From an uncultured Alistipes sp. (GTDB lineage Bacteria; Bacteroidota; Bacteroidia; Bacteroidales; Rikenellaceae), in assembly GCA_937880705.1 (NCBI GenBank), contig CALGRZ010000052.1, forward strand, positions 1-38,960: 38,960 nucleotides of DNA. The letters run 5' to 3'. Position 1 is the stretch's first letter; each line of letters opens with the position of its first letter. Position numbers and translations under genes: made by a program. This document shows positions 16,400 to 23,826 of this stretch, one piece after another. Under the pieces are notes generated by a model. The model saw only the letters and a program-made list of their open reading frames with translations. It searched no databases and was not told where the DNA came from.

Positions 16400-17107
16400 T
16401 TATCTCTCCTTATCACGCTCGATATGCTCGGCAATGCTGTGCGAGGCGCGCTTCCAGAGCTTATGGCAGAACCAGATAAAGAGTATTACAAATAGGAGGC
16501 CTCCGACATCGGAGATAGAGGCGGTAAAGAGTATAGCATCGTAGGCGGCATGCACCAGCACGGGAACAAGCAGCGCGAGGCAGAGGTTGCGACGACGATT
16601 GTGGCCATAGAAGCGTGCCAGCGAGTAGTAGTAGCCCATCAGCACACCGAAGCAGAAGTGGCCCGGCACGGAGAAGATACCTCGCATGACACCTACGCTG
16701 ACATAGTCGTGGACGTTGGAGGCCAGATACATAATATTCTCCAGACCTGCGAAGCCCAACGAGATAAAGACGGCATAGACGATGCCGTCGAGTGTCTGGT
16801 CGAAGTGGCGGCTACGGCGCAGCATAAGCCACAGCATAGCCAACTTGGCAAGCTCCTCGGGCAGGGCAGCACCAAAGAGCGAGAGGCGCACGGCATCGAG
16901 GGCCGTGTAGATCTCGTCGCTGTAAAAACCCAGTGCACCCAAGGGGCGCGAGATGAGCAACGAGGCGAAGCACGACACAACACCCAGCAACAACGCCTTT
17001 GCAAGCTCCTTCAGGGGCTCGGGGCAGTAGCGATCCTTATGGTAGATGTAGTAGCCGAGGATGGCCACAGGCAGTAGAGCCATGAATACGAGTTTGAGAT
17101 GTAGCAT
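16400..17107 (-). CDS. PrsW-family intramembrane metalloprotease
   Basis: 235 aa and about 7-8 membrane helices. The active-site pattern of the PrsW/Abi-like group is complete: PEELAKL (Glu84, Glu85, Lys88), FAGLENIMY (Glu123), VPGHFCFGVLMG (His150) and VLVHAAYD (His186, Asp190). In Bacillus, PrsW cleaves the anti-sigma factor RsiW to free SigW. In this cluster a sigma factor gene and a protein with an anti-sigma-like N-terminus lie 2-3 kb upstream in the same operon, so a protease acting on a membrane regulator is plausible. The neighbouring TIR and zinc-ribbon proteins, each with one membrane helix, are other possible substrates. Family firm, substrate unknown. Confidence 0.9.
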   Translation of the reverse strand: MLHLKLVFMALLPVAILGYYIYHKDRYCPEPLKELAKALLLGVVSCFASLLISRPLGALGFYSDEIYTALDAVRLSLFGAALPEELAKLAMLWLMLRRSRHFDQTLDGIVYAVFISLGFAGLENIMYLASNVHDYVSVGVMRGIFSVPGHFCFGVLMGYYYSLARFYGHNRRRNLCLALLVPVLVHAAYDAILFTASISDVGGLLFVILFIWFCHKLWKRASHSIAEHIERDKER

Positions 17108-17149
17108 AGTATACCGGGTGTTGGTTAGTCGTTTGAGGGGTCTACCCCA

Positions 17150-17656
17150 CTAAAGTTTTGTGCCGCACGACGAGCAGAACTTGGCTCCCACGTCGTACCT
17201 CGCACCACACTGCGTGCAGAACCTCTTGGGCTCCTCGGTCATAACGGGCTTCACGGCAGGGGCATACTCCTCGGCCACCTTCTCGGCAACGGCCAGAGCA
17301 CGGTCATCGAGCTTCGACTGGCGCACAAGGCCCCATATCTGGGTGATGAGCAGTGGCCAGCCCACGAAATACATCACAATGACGGGCACCACCTGACGGC
17401 CAAAGATGCCCACCGAGGCGTTGAACATAATCTTGTCGCCCAGGGGTGTAAGCGTGATCTTCAGTGCACTCTTAAGGCCCAGCACAGCCTTAAACATACC
17501 ACCCTTCGTAATCGAGATATCGTGGTTACCCGAGCTCAAGGCCTCAACCTCGACCTCGTAGCCCTCGCACCTCAAATCGTCGCTGATGCGCTCTGCAATG
17601 GTAGGTATAACTTCGGGTGAAACGTAGAGTATCTTCTTGGTATTGAAAGTTCCCAT
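17150..17656 (-). CDS. Membrane protein with C-terminal zinc ribbon
   Basis: 168 aa of unknown function. Residues 1-85 are a small alpha/beta region (SPEVIPTIAERISDDLRCEGYEVEVEAL). A hydrophobic segment lies at about 88-110 (QVVPVIVMYFVGWPLLITQIW). The C-terminus is a zinc ribbon with two CxxC pairs: Cys147, Cys150, Cys161 and Cys164 (CTQCGARYDVGAKFCSSCG). The same type of ribbon, ending alike in CGxKL, closes the M48 peptidase of this operon, which suggests the two proteins meet a common partner. It starts 4 bp after the 85-aa gene. I do not recognise the N-terminal domain. Confidence 0.8.
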   Translation of the reverse strand: MGTFNTKKILYVSPEVIPTIAERISDDLRCEGYEVEVEALSSGNHDISITKGGMFKAVLGLKSALKITLTPLGDKIMFNASVGIFGRQVVPVIVMYFVGWPLLITQIWGLVRQSKLDDRALAVAEKVAEEYAPAVKPVMTEEPKRFCTQCGARYDVGAKFCSSCGTKL

Positions 17657-17660
17657 GGCT

Positions 17661-17918
17661 TTATAGTTTTAAGGTTTGCAGTGAGTGAATATTGTATATG
17701 GCATAGAGCACGTTGGTCTCCACGAGCAGATGCTTGATCTCCTCGACCTGCTCCGCAGTATAACGCTGCTCCATATCGTGCATCATCTGAAGCACCCTAT
17801 CCGACTGCTCCTTCACCTCGGCCTCGCTGACAAGCTCATCGGCCATAATCTTCTTAAAAGAGTCGTTCTGCGCTATCATCTCATCGAGATTTAGCACACC
17901 ATTTTCGTCAAAAAACAT
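17661..17918 (-). CDS. Hypothetical protein, 85 aa
   Basis: A short acidic, all-helical protein (MFFDENGVLNLDEMIAQNDSF, then a charged helix with MMHDMEQRYTAEQVEEIKHLL, then VLYAIYNIHSLQTLKL). No signal peptide, cysteine or membrane segment. It sits between the M48 peptidase (22 bp) and the zinc-ribbon membrane protein (4 bp), so it is almost certainly translated as part of the operon. Its heptad-like spacing suggests a coiled coil or a small adaptor. I know no family for it. Confidence 0.72.
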   Translation of the reverse strand: MFFDENGVLNLDEMIAQNDSFKKIMADELVSEAEVKEQSDRVLQMMHDMEQRYTAEQVEEIKHLLVETNVLYAIYNIHSLQTLKL

Positions 17919-17940
17919 ATCTTCGCGGGTTATTTGTTAG

Positions 17941-18816
17941 TTATAGTTTCATACCACAGTTCTGGCAGAAGAGCCACTCATCCTGCACGCTTGCGCCACA
18001 CTCCGGGCAGCGCGTCGACGAGGTCTCGGCATTGAGCGATGCCATGATATTCTTATACTGGTCGCTCTGGCCCCACTTCAGGATCTCCCTCACGCGCACC
18101 GAGCCCATGGGGTGTGTCATGGTGAGCAGCTTCTGCAAGAACACCAACTTATTCCACATGTTGGCATCTATCTTATCGAAGTCGTCGGCCTGCGATATCC
18201 ACTCGTCGAGGTTTATCTTGCTCTGCAACTTTGTCGAGGCACCTGCCAGACGCGCCTGTGTCGAGGCCACCATCTCGGGGCTGGTGACAATGGCGGCACA
18301 ACGGTCACACGACAGCTCGCTCTTACGCATCCAGTAGTAGAGGGCGTAAACGATAGGCTTCGAGAGCTGGCCGAGAAGTTGAGAGAGATTACCACGGTTG
18401 AATATCTCGAGGGCGATATTGTGATAGAGCGTATGACGGCAGATGATATGTCCACATTCGTGGGCAATCACCGAGTCAACCTCCTCCATGGTCAACTCCT
18501 CCAGAAGGCCCGTGTTGATGGCGATAAACTTGTGCGTATCACCAAACGTACATGCATTGGGGTAGGGGTTCATCACCAGGTAGAAGTCCGGCTGCTCGAT
18601 ACCCAGCTTCTGGCAGATGGGTGGCAGACGGTTGTACAGCTCGGGGTACTGTGTAGGCGAGAGGCGTATGGCCGTCGACATATAGAGCGAACGGTAGATA
18701 ACCTCATAGCCTATCTCCATATACTTCTTCATCAGGTACGAAAGACCCGGAACACTCTCCAGCTGCGCAATAGCGGCAGCATCTTCGGGATGGATAAAAT
18801 CTGCAGCTTTAATCAT
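17941..18816 (-). CDS. M48-type zinc metallopeptidase with C-terminal zinc ribbon
   Basis: 291 aa. The catalytic motif HECGH is at residues 119-123 and a downstream Glu (SELSCDR, about residue 167) gives the third zinc ligand, as in the M48/HtpX group. Unlike HtpX it has no clear N-terminal membrane anchors; one moderately hydrophobic helix (ILPIVYALYYW-like, about 150-162) sits between the motifs. The C-terminus is a zinc ribbon with two CxxC pairs (CPECGASVQDEWLFCQNCG), matching the ribbon of the 168-aa membrane protein two genes downstream. M48 proteins degrade misfolded membrane or cytosolic proteins; the substrate here is unknown. It is 26 bp after the C39-RyR gene. Confidence 0.9.
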   Translation of the reverse strand: MIKAADFIHPEDAAAIAQLESVPGLSYLMKKYMEIGYEVIYRSLYMSTAIRLSPTQYPELYNRLPPICQKLGIEQPDFYLVMNPYPNACTFGDTHKFIAINTGLLEELTMEEVDSVIAHECGHIICRHTLYHNIALEIFNRGNLSQLLGQLSKPIVYALYYWMRKSELSCDRCAAIVTSPEMVASTQARLAGASTKLQSKINLDEWISQADDFDKIDANMWNKLVFLQKLLTMTHPMGSVRVREILKWGQSDQYKNIMASLNAETSSTRCPECGASVQDEWLFCQNCGMKL

Positions 18817-18842
18817 AATGCAAATATTTGGGTTTTAGTCGG

Positions 18843-19832
18843 TTACTGTCGTTTTACGAGGTCATACCCCAGCTTCTTCAAAAGTTTGATTGTGTCCATG
18901 GCCATCTGGCGGTCATACTCCTTCTCCTTCTCGGGTAGCTTGGCATAGGGCACCATGTCGGGTGTCTGTTTCAACTTATCATCACGCAGAGGGCCATAGG
19001 TCCAGCCCTCGGCACGACGCTTGGCAGCCCACACCTCATGGGCATTCTCGGCTATGGCCTCGCGCAGCTCTATAAGGTCGTCGCCAAGCTCCACATCCGA
19101 GAGATCGGCAGGGTGTGGCACATACTCCTCATCGCGGTCGGTCACAACGACCATATATCGCTTCGAGTCATCCCACGCATCGAGGAACATCTCCAAGGGC
19201 AGCTCATCCTCCGAGCTGTCGTTATTGGGGTCGTAGAGCCTAACGCGGCACTGCTCCACGTCGCAACCCGTGACTACGACCGTGTGGTCGGGACGCTCAC
19301 CCTCGACAATATCCTCCAGCAGCTCGGCAGCCACCCTCTCGTGGCAGAGCTCACCGCCATCCAGCGCGACGATAACATCGTCACCACGTTGCAGGGCACT
19401 CACCAGCTCCTCCAACGAGCTCTTGAAGCGTCGTGTGACGTTGAGGCCGAAGTACTCGGCATGGCGGCCAATGTTGTGCAGGGCCGTGCCCTTATCCTTG
19501 AGCCACCCCTGCTCCACGGCGCGCCGCAGAAGCTCCTCATCCGAGAACTCCACACCGCGACGTCGTAGGATATACCTCTCGCACTCCATACCGCAGATGT
19601 TTCTATTACCCACCGTGGCAGCCATAGCGGCCAGGGGCAGAGTCTCGAGCGTCACGGGCATCTGACCCAGTTCGATGTCTACATCGTGCGATATGCGCAG
19701 CAACTCTCTCAGTTCGGCATCCTCGGCCAGAGCACCGAGTATAAGCTGTGTCTCCTGTGCTGTTGCATTGCCGTCGAGGTAGGCGGCAATTAGCTCATCG
19801 CTGATGATGCTATCTGCTACGACCTTTTTCAT
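18843..19832 (-). CDS. Anti-sigma-like / C39 (papain-like) peptidase / RyR fusion
   Basis: 329 aa with three parts. Residues 10-57 (SDELIAAYLDGNATAQETQLILGALAEDAELREL) resemble the helical sigma-binding N-terminus of zinc-less anti-sigma factors. Residues 74-230 form a C39-like cysteine peptidase: Cys80 in NICGMEC, His183 in DHTVVVTG, and Asp201 in LYDPNN, in the right order and spacing. Residues 236-325 are a RyR domain (HEVWAAKRRAEGWTYGP, DDKLKQTPDMVPY, EKEYDRQMAMDTIKLL), highly similar to the stand-alone RyR protein of this cluster. There is no signal peptide, so it acts in the cytoplasm. Its start overlaps the sigma factor gene by 23 bp, as sigma/anti-sigma pairs often do. It could be a ligand-gated regulator of that sigma factor; the sigma-binding role is inference. 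Confidence 0.88.
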   Translation of the reverse strand: MKKVVADSIISDELIAAYLDGNATAQETQLILGALAEDAELRELLRISHDVDIELGQMPVTLETLPLAAMAATVGNRNICGMECERYILRRRGVEFSDEELLRRAVEQGWLKDKGTALHNIGRHAEYFGLNVTRRFKSSLEELVSALQRGDDVIVALDGGELCHERVAAELLEDIVEGERPDHTVVVTGCDVEQCRVRLYDPNNDSSEDELPLEMFLDAWDDSKRYMVVVTDRDEEYVPHPADLSDVELGDDLIELREAIAENAHEVWAAKRRAEGWTYGPLRDDKLKQTPDMVPYAKLPEKEKEYDRQMAMDTIKLLKKLGYDLVKRQ

Positions 19833-20379
19833 ATATGCGTTTGTCGTTAAGGGCTATCGCCGTCAGGGCGTCGATAGCGCGTTTTTTAATGTTGTACAAG
19901 TTATCCACGCTCACCCGCAACTCCTCGGCCACGCTCTTTGGCTCGGCATCCTGAAAGACAAGGCGGCGTATGACGTAGGCATAGCGGCGGTTGGGCAGCT
20001 TGGCCAGCAGTCGCTCCATGTCGGCCTGCGAGGCGGGTGTGACGTTGCTGCACTCGCCCTCGTGTGCACGCTGCTCATCGTAGGTGCTCTGCGCCTCGGT
20101 GTTGACCAAATTGTTGCGCTTGGCTATGAAGAAGCGCGTGGCCACAACCTTCAGCCACATATATATCGAGCTACGACCCTCGTAGAGTCGCAGTCGATGG
20201 GCATCGTTCTCCATAAGATAGAGGTAGAGCTCGTTGACAAACTCGTCGTAGTCCACCTCGTAGTCAAATACAAAACGGATGATAGAGATAAACAGAGGTC
20301 GGCACTTCTTGAAAAAGAAGTGCTTGGTGACCTCGTCATCGCGAGCTATCAATCCATCTATTATCTCCTGGTTTGTCAT
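19810..20379 (-). CDS. ECF-like sigma-70 family factor of the RyR/TIR cluster
   Basis: 189 aa. Region 2 lies around residues 25-90 (YDEFVNELYLYLMENDAHRL, then SSIYMWLKVVATRFFIAKRNN) and region 4 around 120-180 (LLAKLPNRRYAYVIRRLVFQDAEPKSVAEELRVSVDNLYNIKKRAIDAL, a helix-turn-helix). It is more divergent than the RpoE-type factor at 5614-6198 and has a long acidic linker between regions. Its ATG directly abuts the stop of the channel gene (TAG-ATG), and its own 3' end overlaps the anti-sigma-like/C39/RyR gene. This places it as the transcriptional output of the cluster, possibly auto-regulating the promoter at 22586. Its target promoters are unknown. Confidence 0.88.
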   Translation of the reverse strand: MTNQEIIDGLIARDDEVTKHFFFKKCRPLFISIIRFVFDYEVDYDEFVNELYLYLMENDAHRLRLYEGRSSIYMWLKVVATRFFIAKRNNLVNTEAQSTYDEQRAHEGECSNVTPASQADMERLLAKLPNRRYAYVIRRLVFQDAEPKSVAEELRVSVDNLYNIKKRAIDALTAIALNDKRIYEKGRSR

Positions 20380-22530
20380 CTACTCTTTAGTTTTTAAAGT
20401 GCCATATAGCCCTCGGTAGGCTTCCGGCAACACATTTACAAGTGCCCTATCCATCTGCGATATACCCACATCGATCCTATCAAGCATGCTGTTAGAGCAT
20501 ATATCGAGGTGAGCACCCTGGCTCTTAAGTCTGTTCTTCTCGGCATCGTCAGCCTCGGCCGACTCCATCTTGGCACCATCCTGCTCCTCCTTTGTCAGGG
20601 GTCGGTAACGCATCAGCAGCTGCTCCACGTTCCAGCGGTTATGCTCCATTCGGCCCAACATCATCTCAAAATGGTCTTTAAACTCATAATCCGAGGCAAG
20701 GCCGTGCGAGATCACTATGCCGGGTGTGCAGGCTCTAAACTTACTACGCGCCGAGTATATGTTGTAGTAGTTACTCCACAGATTTGCAGCATTGCTCTTC
20801 GCCTTATTCGCCACTGCCTGGGGCTTACTTTGACGGTACTCGTTCTTCGCTGTTTTATACTCGCTGTCTATCCTATTATTTACGGCCGTGATCTCGTCGA
20901 TACGCTCGAGGTTATAGCAGCTATCATCCATACCGAAGGGGCGTAGTTTACCATGATAGTGGTAGTTCGAGGCCGATATCTGATCTATGATCTCGCCACC
21001 CTTGCGCTGGTAGACCAGCACCTGCTGTGTACTTTTACTGCTGAATACCTCGTCGGGCATGTATATTGCCGAGGCCACAGCGCGGTTGCTCTCGGGCAGG
21101 CAGATGGCTATGGTGAGCTTCGCACGCTCGTTTCGGGCCACATCAACAAGGTATCGGCGTACACCCTCCGAGTCGATGGCACCGCCTACAAACTCCCACT
21201 CCACATCTATGAAATCCTCGCCCAGATGCTTCTCGGGGTAGTGCTTCGCCATGTCGCACTGCCACGGCTTGCTCGCAGCAGCATTGTCGGGGTCGTAGAA
21301 GCGGTAGCGTGCCAACTTGAAGAGCTCCTCGAAGCGGCCCATGTAGTACTGTGCCTCCTGCTCGACGTTGATGTCGACAAACGATATGCGCGTGCGTATC
21401 TTCTCGTCGCTACCCTCGCGCTCGAAGTTGGGGTAGTGAGCCAGGTGTGCCGCGATGTTTGCCATGGCTATGCCCATGCGCGACATGCCCACAACAACCA
21501 GATGCACGAAGTGTGTATCCTGCTCCGTGATACCCTCACCATCTAAAGGCATGTACTTTGCCGGGTGCTCCTTCGTAGGACAGTCACCGCTAAAGACGTT
21601 GAGGGCACATGACTCGTAGTAGTTGAAGGGTCGGAAGGCTATCTTGGCCTCGTCGATATCGACAATCTGCAGTGCCGCGAAGGTTGTCTGGTACTCGAAC
21701 ATGACGTGGCAGGTGAGCTCGCCGCGTTTGGCCGGACGATGCTCTGCAGCCTTGCCCAGAAGGTGCAAGCACCTCATATTGAGCGTGTCGTGGTACGACT
21801 CGTCGTCATTCTGCTGGTTGACCTCCTCGCCGATAACAAAGACCTCGTCGGCAAGGTGAGGATGTACCGACCTGATATCATCCTGCGAGGTGCGGTCGCC
21901 ATAGCAGAGCACCACGTTGCCTCGGTCGCCCACGGCCGAGAGTATTCTACGGCGCAGATCCTCGATGTCGCACTTCGCCAGAACGACAATAGGGCCACGG
22001 TGACGTCGCTTTTCGATAATGCTGCGTATGATGCCCACCGAGATGTCGCTACCGCCGATAACTATCGTATGGTGGTTGATATGGCATGAGCTATAACGTA
22101 TCTCACCCTTGAGCCAACGCTCCTTGCGCCTATCGACAATGTTTATCAACGACGACACGAGCAGACCGTTGAGTATTATGGTGCCCAATATGGCGAGTGT
22201 TGTTGTCCACGCCACATAGTTGCTGGCGGCCATCTGCTGGTTGCCCGGGTCGACAAACTGGTAGTAGACACTCCATGCCAGCGAGGGCTGATAACCATCC
22301 TCGCTACCCTCCTCCACCCACAACGACCCATTGCCGGCACCTATATAGACCAGGATGCCGTAGACCATCATGGGCATCAGCACGGCAGCCAGGATGACCG
22401 TCGGGAAGAAATAGTTGCGTATCAGAAGCCTATCACGCAGGATAGGGCGAAAGACAAGCACGACGAGTAGTACAATCAGGAAGAGTGCACCGGGCAGAAT
22501 ATGCAGCATGGCACATGTAGTAGAAGGCAT
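20380..22530 (-). CDS. CASTOR/POLLUX-like ion channel with two RCK/TrkA-N domains and RyR-like C-terminus
   Basis: 716 aa. Membrane helices at about 10-29, 42-63 and 106-131. Between the last two, LAWSVYYQFVDPGNQQ (84-99) resembles the pore and filter of plant CASTOR/POLLUX channels (which read W..(x)..ADSGNH). After helix 3 come RKERWLKGEI and NHHTIVIGGSD (152-162), also as in that family. Residues 154-290 are one RCK/TrkA-N-like Rossmann domain and 342-510 a second (VHLVVVGMSRMGIAMANIA). The C-terminal part (about 630-690, HFEMMLGRMEHNRWNVEQLLMRYRPL) matches the RyR variant found attached to TrkA-N domains. A cation channel gated by a cytosolic ligand is the likely role. First gene of the operon. 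The start could also be ATG 22509. Confidence 0.85.
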   Translation of the reverse strand: MPSTTCAMLHILPGALFLIVLLVVLVFRPILRDRLLIRNYFFPTVILAAVLMPMMVYGILVYIGAGNGSLWVEEGSEDGYQPSLAWSVYYQFVDPGNQQMAASNYVAWTTTLAILGTIILNGLLVSSLINIVDRRKERWLKGEIRYSSCHINHHTIVIGGSDISVGIIRSIIEKRRHRGPIVVLAKCDIEDLRRRILSAVGDRGNVVLCYGDRTSQDDIRSVHPHLADEVFVIGEEVNQQNDDESYHDTLNMRCLHLLGKAAEHRPAKRGELTCHVMFEYQTTFAALQIVDIDEAKIAFRPFNYYESCALNVFSGDCPTKEHPAKYMPLDGEGITEQDTHFVHLVVVGMSRMGIAMANIAAHLAHYPNFEREGSDEKIRTRISFVDINVEQEAQYYMGRFEELFKLARYRFYDPDNAAASKPWQCDMAKHYPEKHLGEDFIDVEWEFVGGAIDSEGVRRYLVDVARNERAKLTIAICLPESNRAVASAIYMPDEVFSSKSTQQVLVYQRKGGEIIDQISASNYHYHGKLRPFGMDDSCYNLERIDEITAVNNRIDSEYKTAKNEYRQSKPQAVANKAKSNAANLWSNYYNIYSARSKFRACTPGIVISHGLASDYEFKDHFEMMLGRMEHNRWNVEQLLMRYRPLTKEEQDGAKMESAEADDAEKNRLKSQGAHLDICSNSMLDRIDVGISQMDRALVNVLPEAYRGLYGTLKTKE

Positions 22531-22560
22531 AGCTTTGTTGGGTTAGAGTGTGTATCCGAC

Positions 22561-22579
22561 TATGGGCTTAAGGCCCATA
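22561..22579. promoter_or_regulatory. Inverted repeat at the predicted transcription start of the channel operon
   Basis: TATGGGC-TTAAG-GCCCATA, a perfect 7-bp inverted repeat. It begins 7 bp after the -7 box of the minus-strand operon (22586-22593) and lies in the leader before the ATG at 22530. It could be an operator or a 5' RNA hairpin. It is also 79 bp upstream of the divergent glycerate kinase box. Confidence 0.5.
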
Positions 22580-22585
22580 TCAACA

Positions 22586-22593
22586 CAAAGATA
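22586..22593 (-). promoter_or_regulatory. -7 box for the channel/sigma/TIR operon
   Basis: TATCTTTG on the minus strand, 56 bp before the ATG at 22530. The -33 element is poor (GTTTAG-rich), which may mean activation by the cluster's own sigma factor or another regulator. Confidence 0.55.
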
Positions 22594-22657
22594 CAATTTT
22601 TTCTCTAAACACAGCATATTCTTCGCCCATTTTGTCGCTATTCCCGACAAAAGAGTG

Positions 22658-22665
22658 TATCTTTG
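22658..22665 (+). promoter_or_regulatory. -7 box for glycerate kinase
   Basis: TATCTTTG on the plus strand, with TTTG at 22631-22634 (23 bp spacing, slightly long). The ATG at 22682 follows 17 bp later, giving a very short leader. Confidence 0.55.
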
Positions 22666-22681
22666 CTCAAAGTCCTGTGCT

Positions 22682-23812
22682 ATGCGACGTATAATGCTTG
22701 CCTTCGATAAGTTCAAAGGGTCACTCACCTCCCTCGAAGTTGCCACCGCCTTTGGCGAGGGCATCCTCGAGCTACACCCCCACTGCGAGGTGCTACGCTG
22801 CGCCATTGCCGATGGTGGCGGTGGCATGGCCGAGGCCCTAAGCGATGCTATGCAGGGCCATTGGCGCAGTGTGGTGGTGCACGACCCGCTTATGCGCCCG
22901 ATAGAGTGCCGCTATCTGATCACCTCGGATGGCACGACAGCCGTTGTGGATATGGCCTCGGCAAGTGGACTCACACTACTATCCGCCGATGAGCGCAACC
23001 CGCTATATACCACCACTTACGGCACCGGCGAGATGGTTGCCGATGCGCTACGGCAGGGCTGCCGGCGCATAATCCTCGGCATCGGTGGCAGTGCTACGAA
23101 CGACGGTGGCATAGGCATGCTTGCTGCGCTGGGCTACCGCCTGCTGAACAGCGAGGGCCGAGCCCTTGAGTTGTTCCGTGGCAAGGAGCTGCACGATGTC
23201 GCCTCGATAGACGATACGCAACGCCTTGAGGGGCTCGACCGTGTGGAGATACTCGTCGCCTCGGATGTCGACAACACCCTCTATGGGGAGCGTGGTGCCG
23301 CCATGGTCTACGCCCCGCAGAAGGGTGCCGATGCCGCCACCGTGGAGCTCCTCGACAGGGCTCTGCGCCACTACGCCACGGTGGTCGATGGCTATGCCAC
23401 AAGGGACATATCATCGCTTGCGGGAAGTGGTGCTGCCGGAGGTCTTGGCGCAGCACTCATGGGCATCCTCCGTGCGAAGCTCATGCCGGGTATCGAGCTG
23501 CTGCTCAATGCTATAGACTTCGACAGTCGCATCCGTGGCTGCGACTATATCTTCACCGGCGAGGGGCGCATCGACCACCAGACGCTTATGGGCAAGGCTC
23601 CGGCAGGGGTGCTGGCCCACGGTCGTCGGGAGGGCATCCCCGTCATCGCCATTGGTGGCAGCGTGATGTGGTGCGACGCCCTGCGCCATAGCGACTTTCA
23701 CTCCATCCATGCCGCCACACCCGAGGGCATGGCAATAGAAGAGGCGATGCGCCACGATGTTGCTTTAGACAACATACGACACATCGCCCGTGAGATTGCT
23801 GCGGAGCTATAA
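22682..23812 (+). CDS. Glycerate 2-kinase (GarK/GlxK family)
   Basis: 376 aa, the usual length. Family motifs: FDKFKGSLTS at residues 8-17, ADGGGGMAEAL, GIGGSATNDGGIGML in the nucleotide-binding lobe, GSGAAGGLGAALMG, and FTGEGRIDHQTLMGKAP. It phosphorylates D-glycerate (to 2-phosphoglycerate in most members) and feeds lower glycolysis. The frame continues upstream to 22550 but the promoter box at 22658-22665 lies inside that extension, so ATG 22682 is the start. It is divergent from the channel operon and convergent with the NYN gene (14 bp apart); I see no functional tie to either. Confidence 0.93.
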   Translation: MRRIMLAFDKFKGSLTSLEVATAFGEGILELHPHCEVLRCAIADGGGGMAEALSDAMQGHWRSVVVHDPLMRPIECRYLITSDGTTAVVDMASASGLTLLSADERNPLYTTTYGTGEMVADALRQGCRRIILGIGGSATNDGGIGMLAALGYRLLNSEGRALELFRGKELHDVASIDDTQRLEGLDRVEILVASDVDNTLYGERGAAMVYAPQKGADAATVELLDRALRHYATVVDGYATRDISSLAGSGAAGGLGAALMGILRAKLMPGIELLLNAIDFDSRIRGCDYIFTGEGRIDHQTLMGKAPAGVLAHGRREGIPVIAIGGSVMWCDALRHSDFHSIHAATPEGMAIEEAMRHDVALDNIRHIAREIAAEL

Positions 23813-23826
23813 GCCGTTCTACGGCT

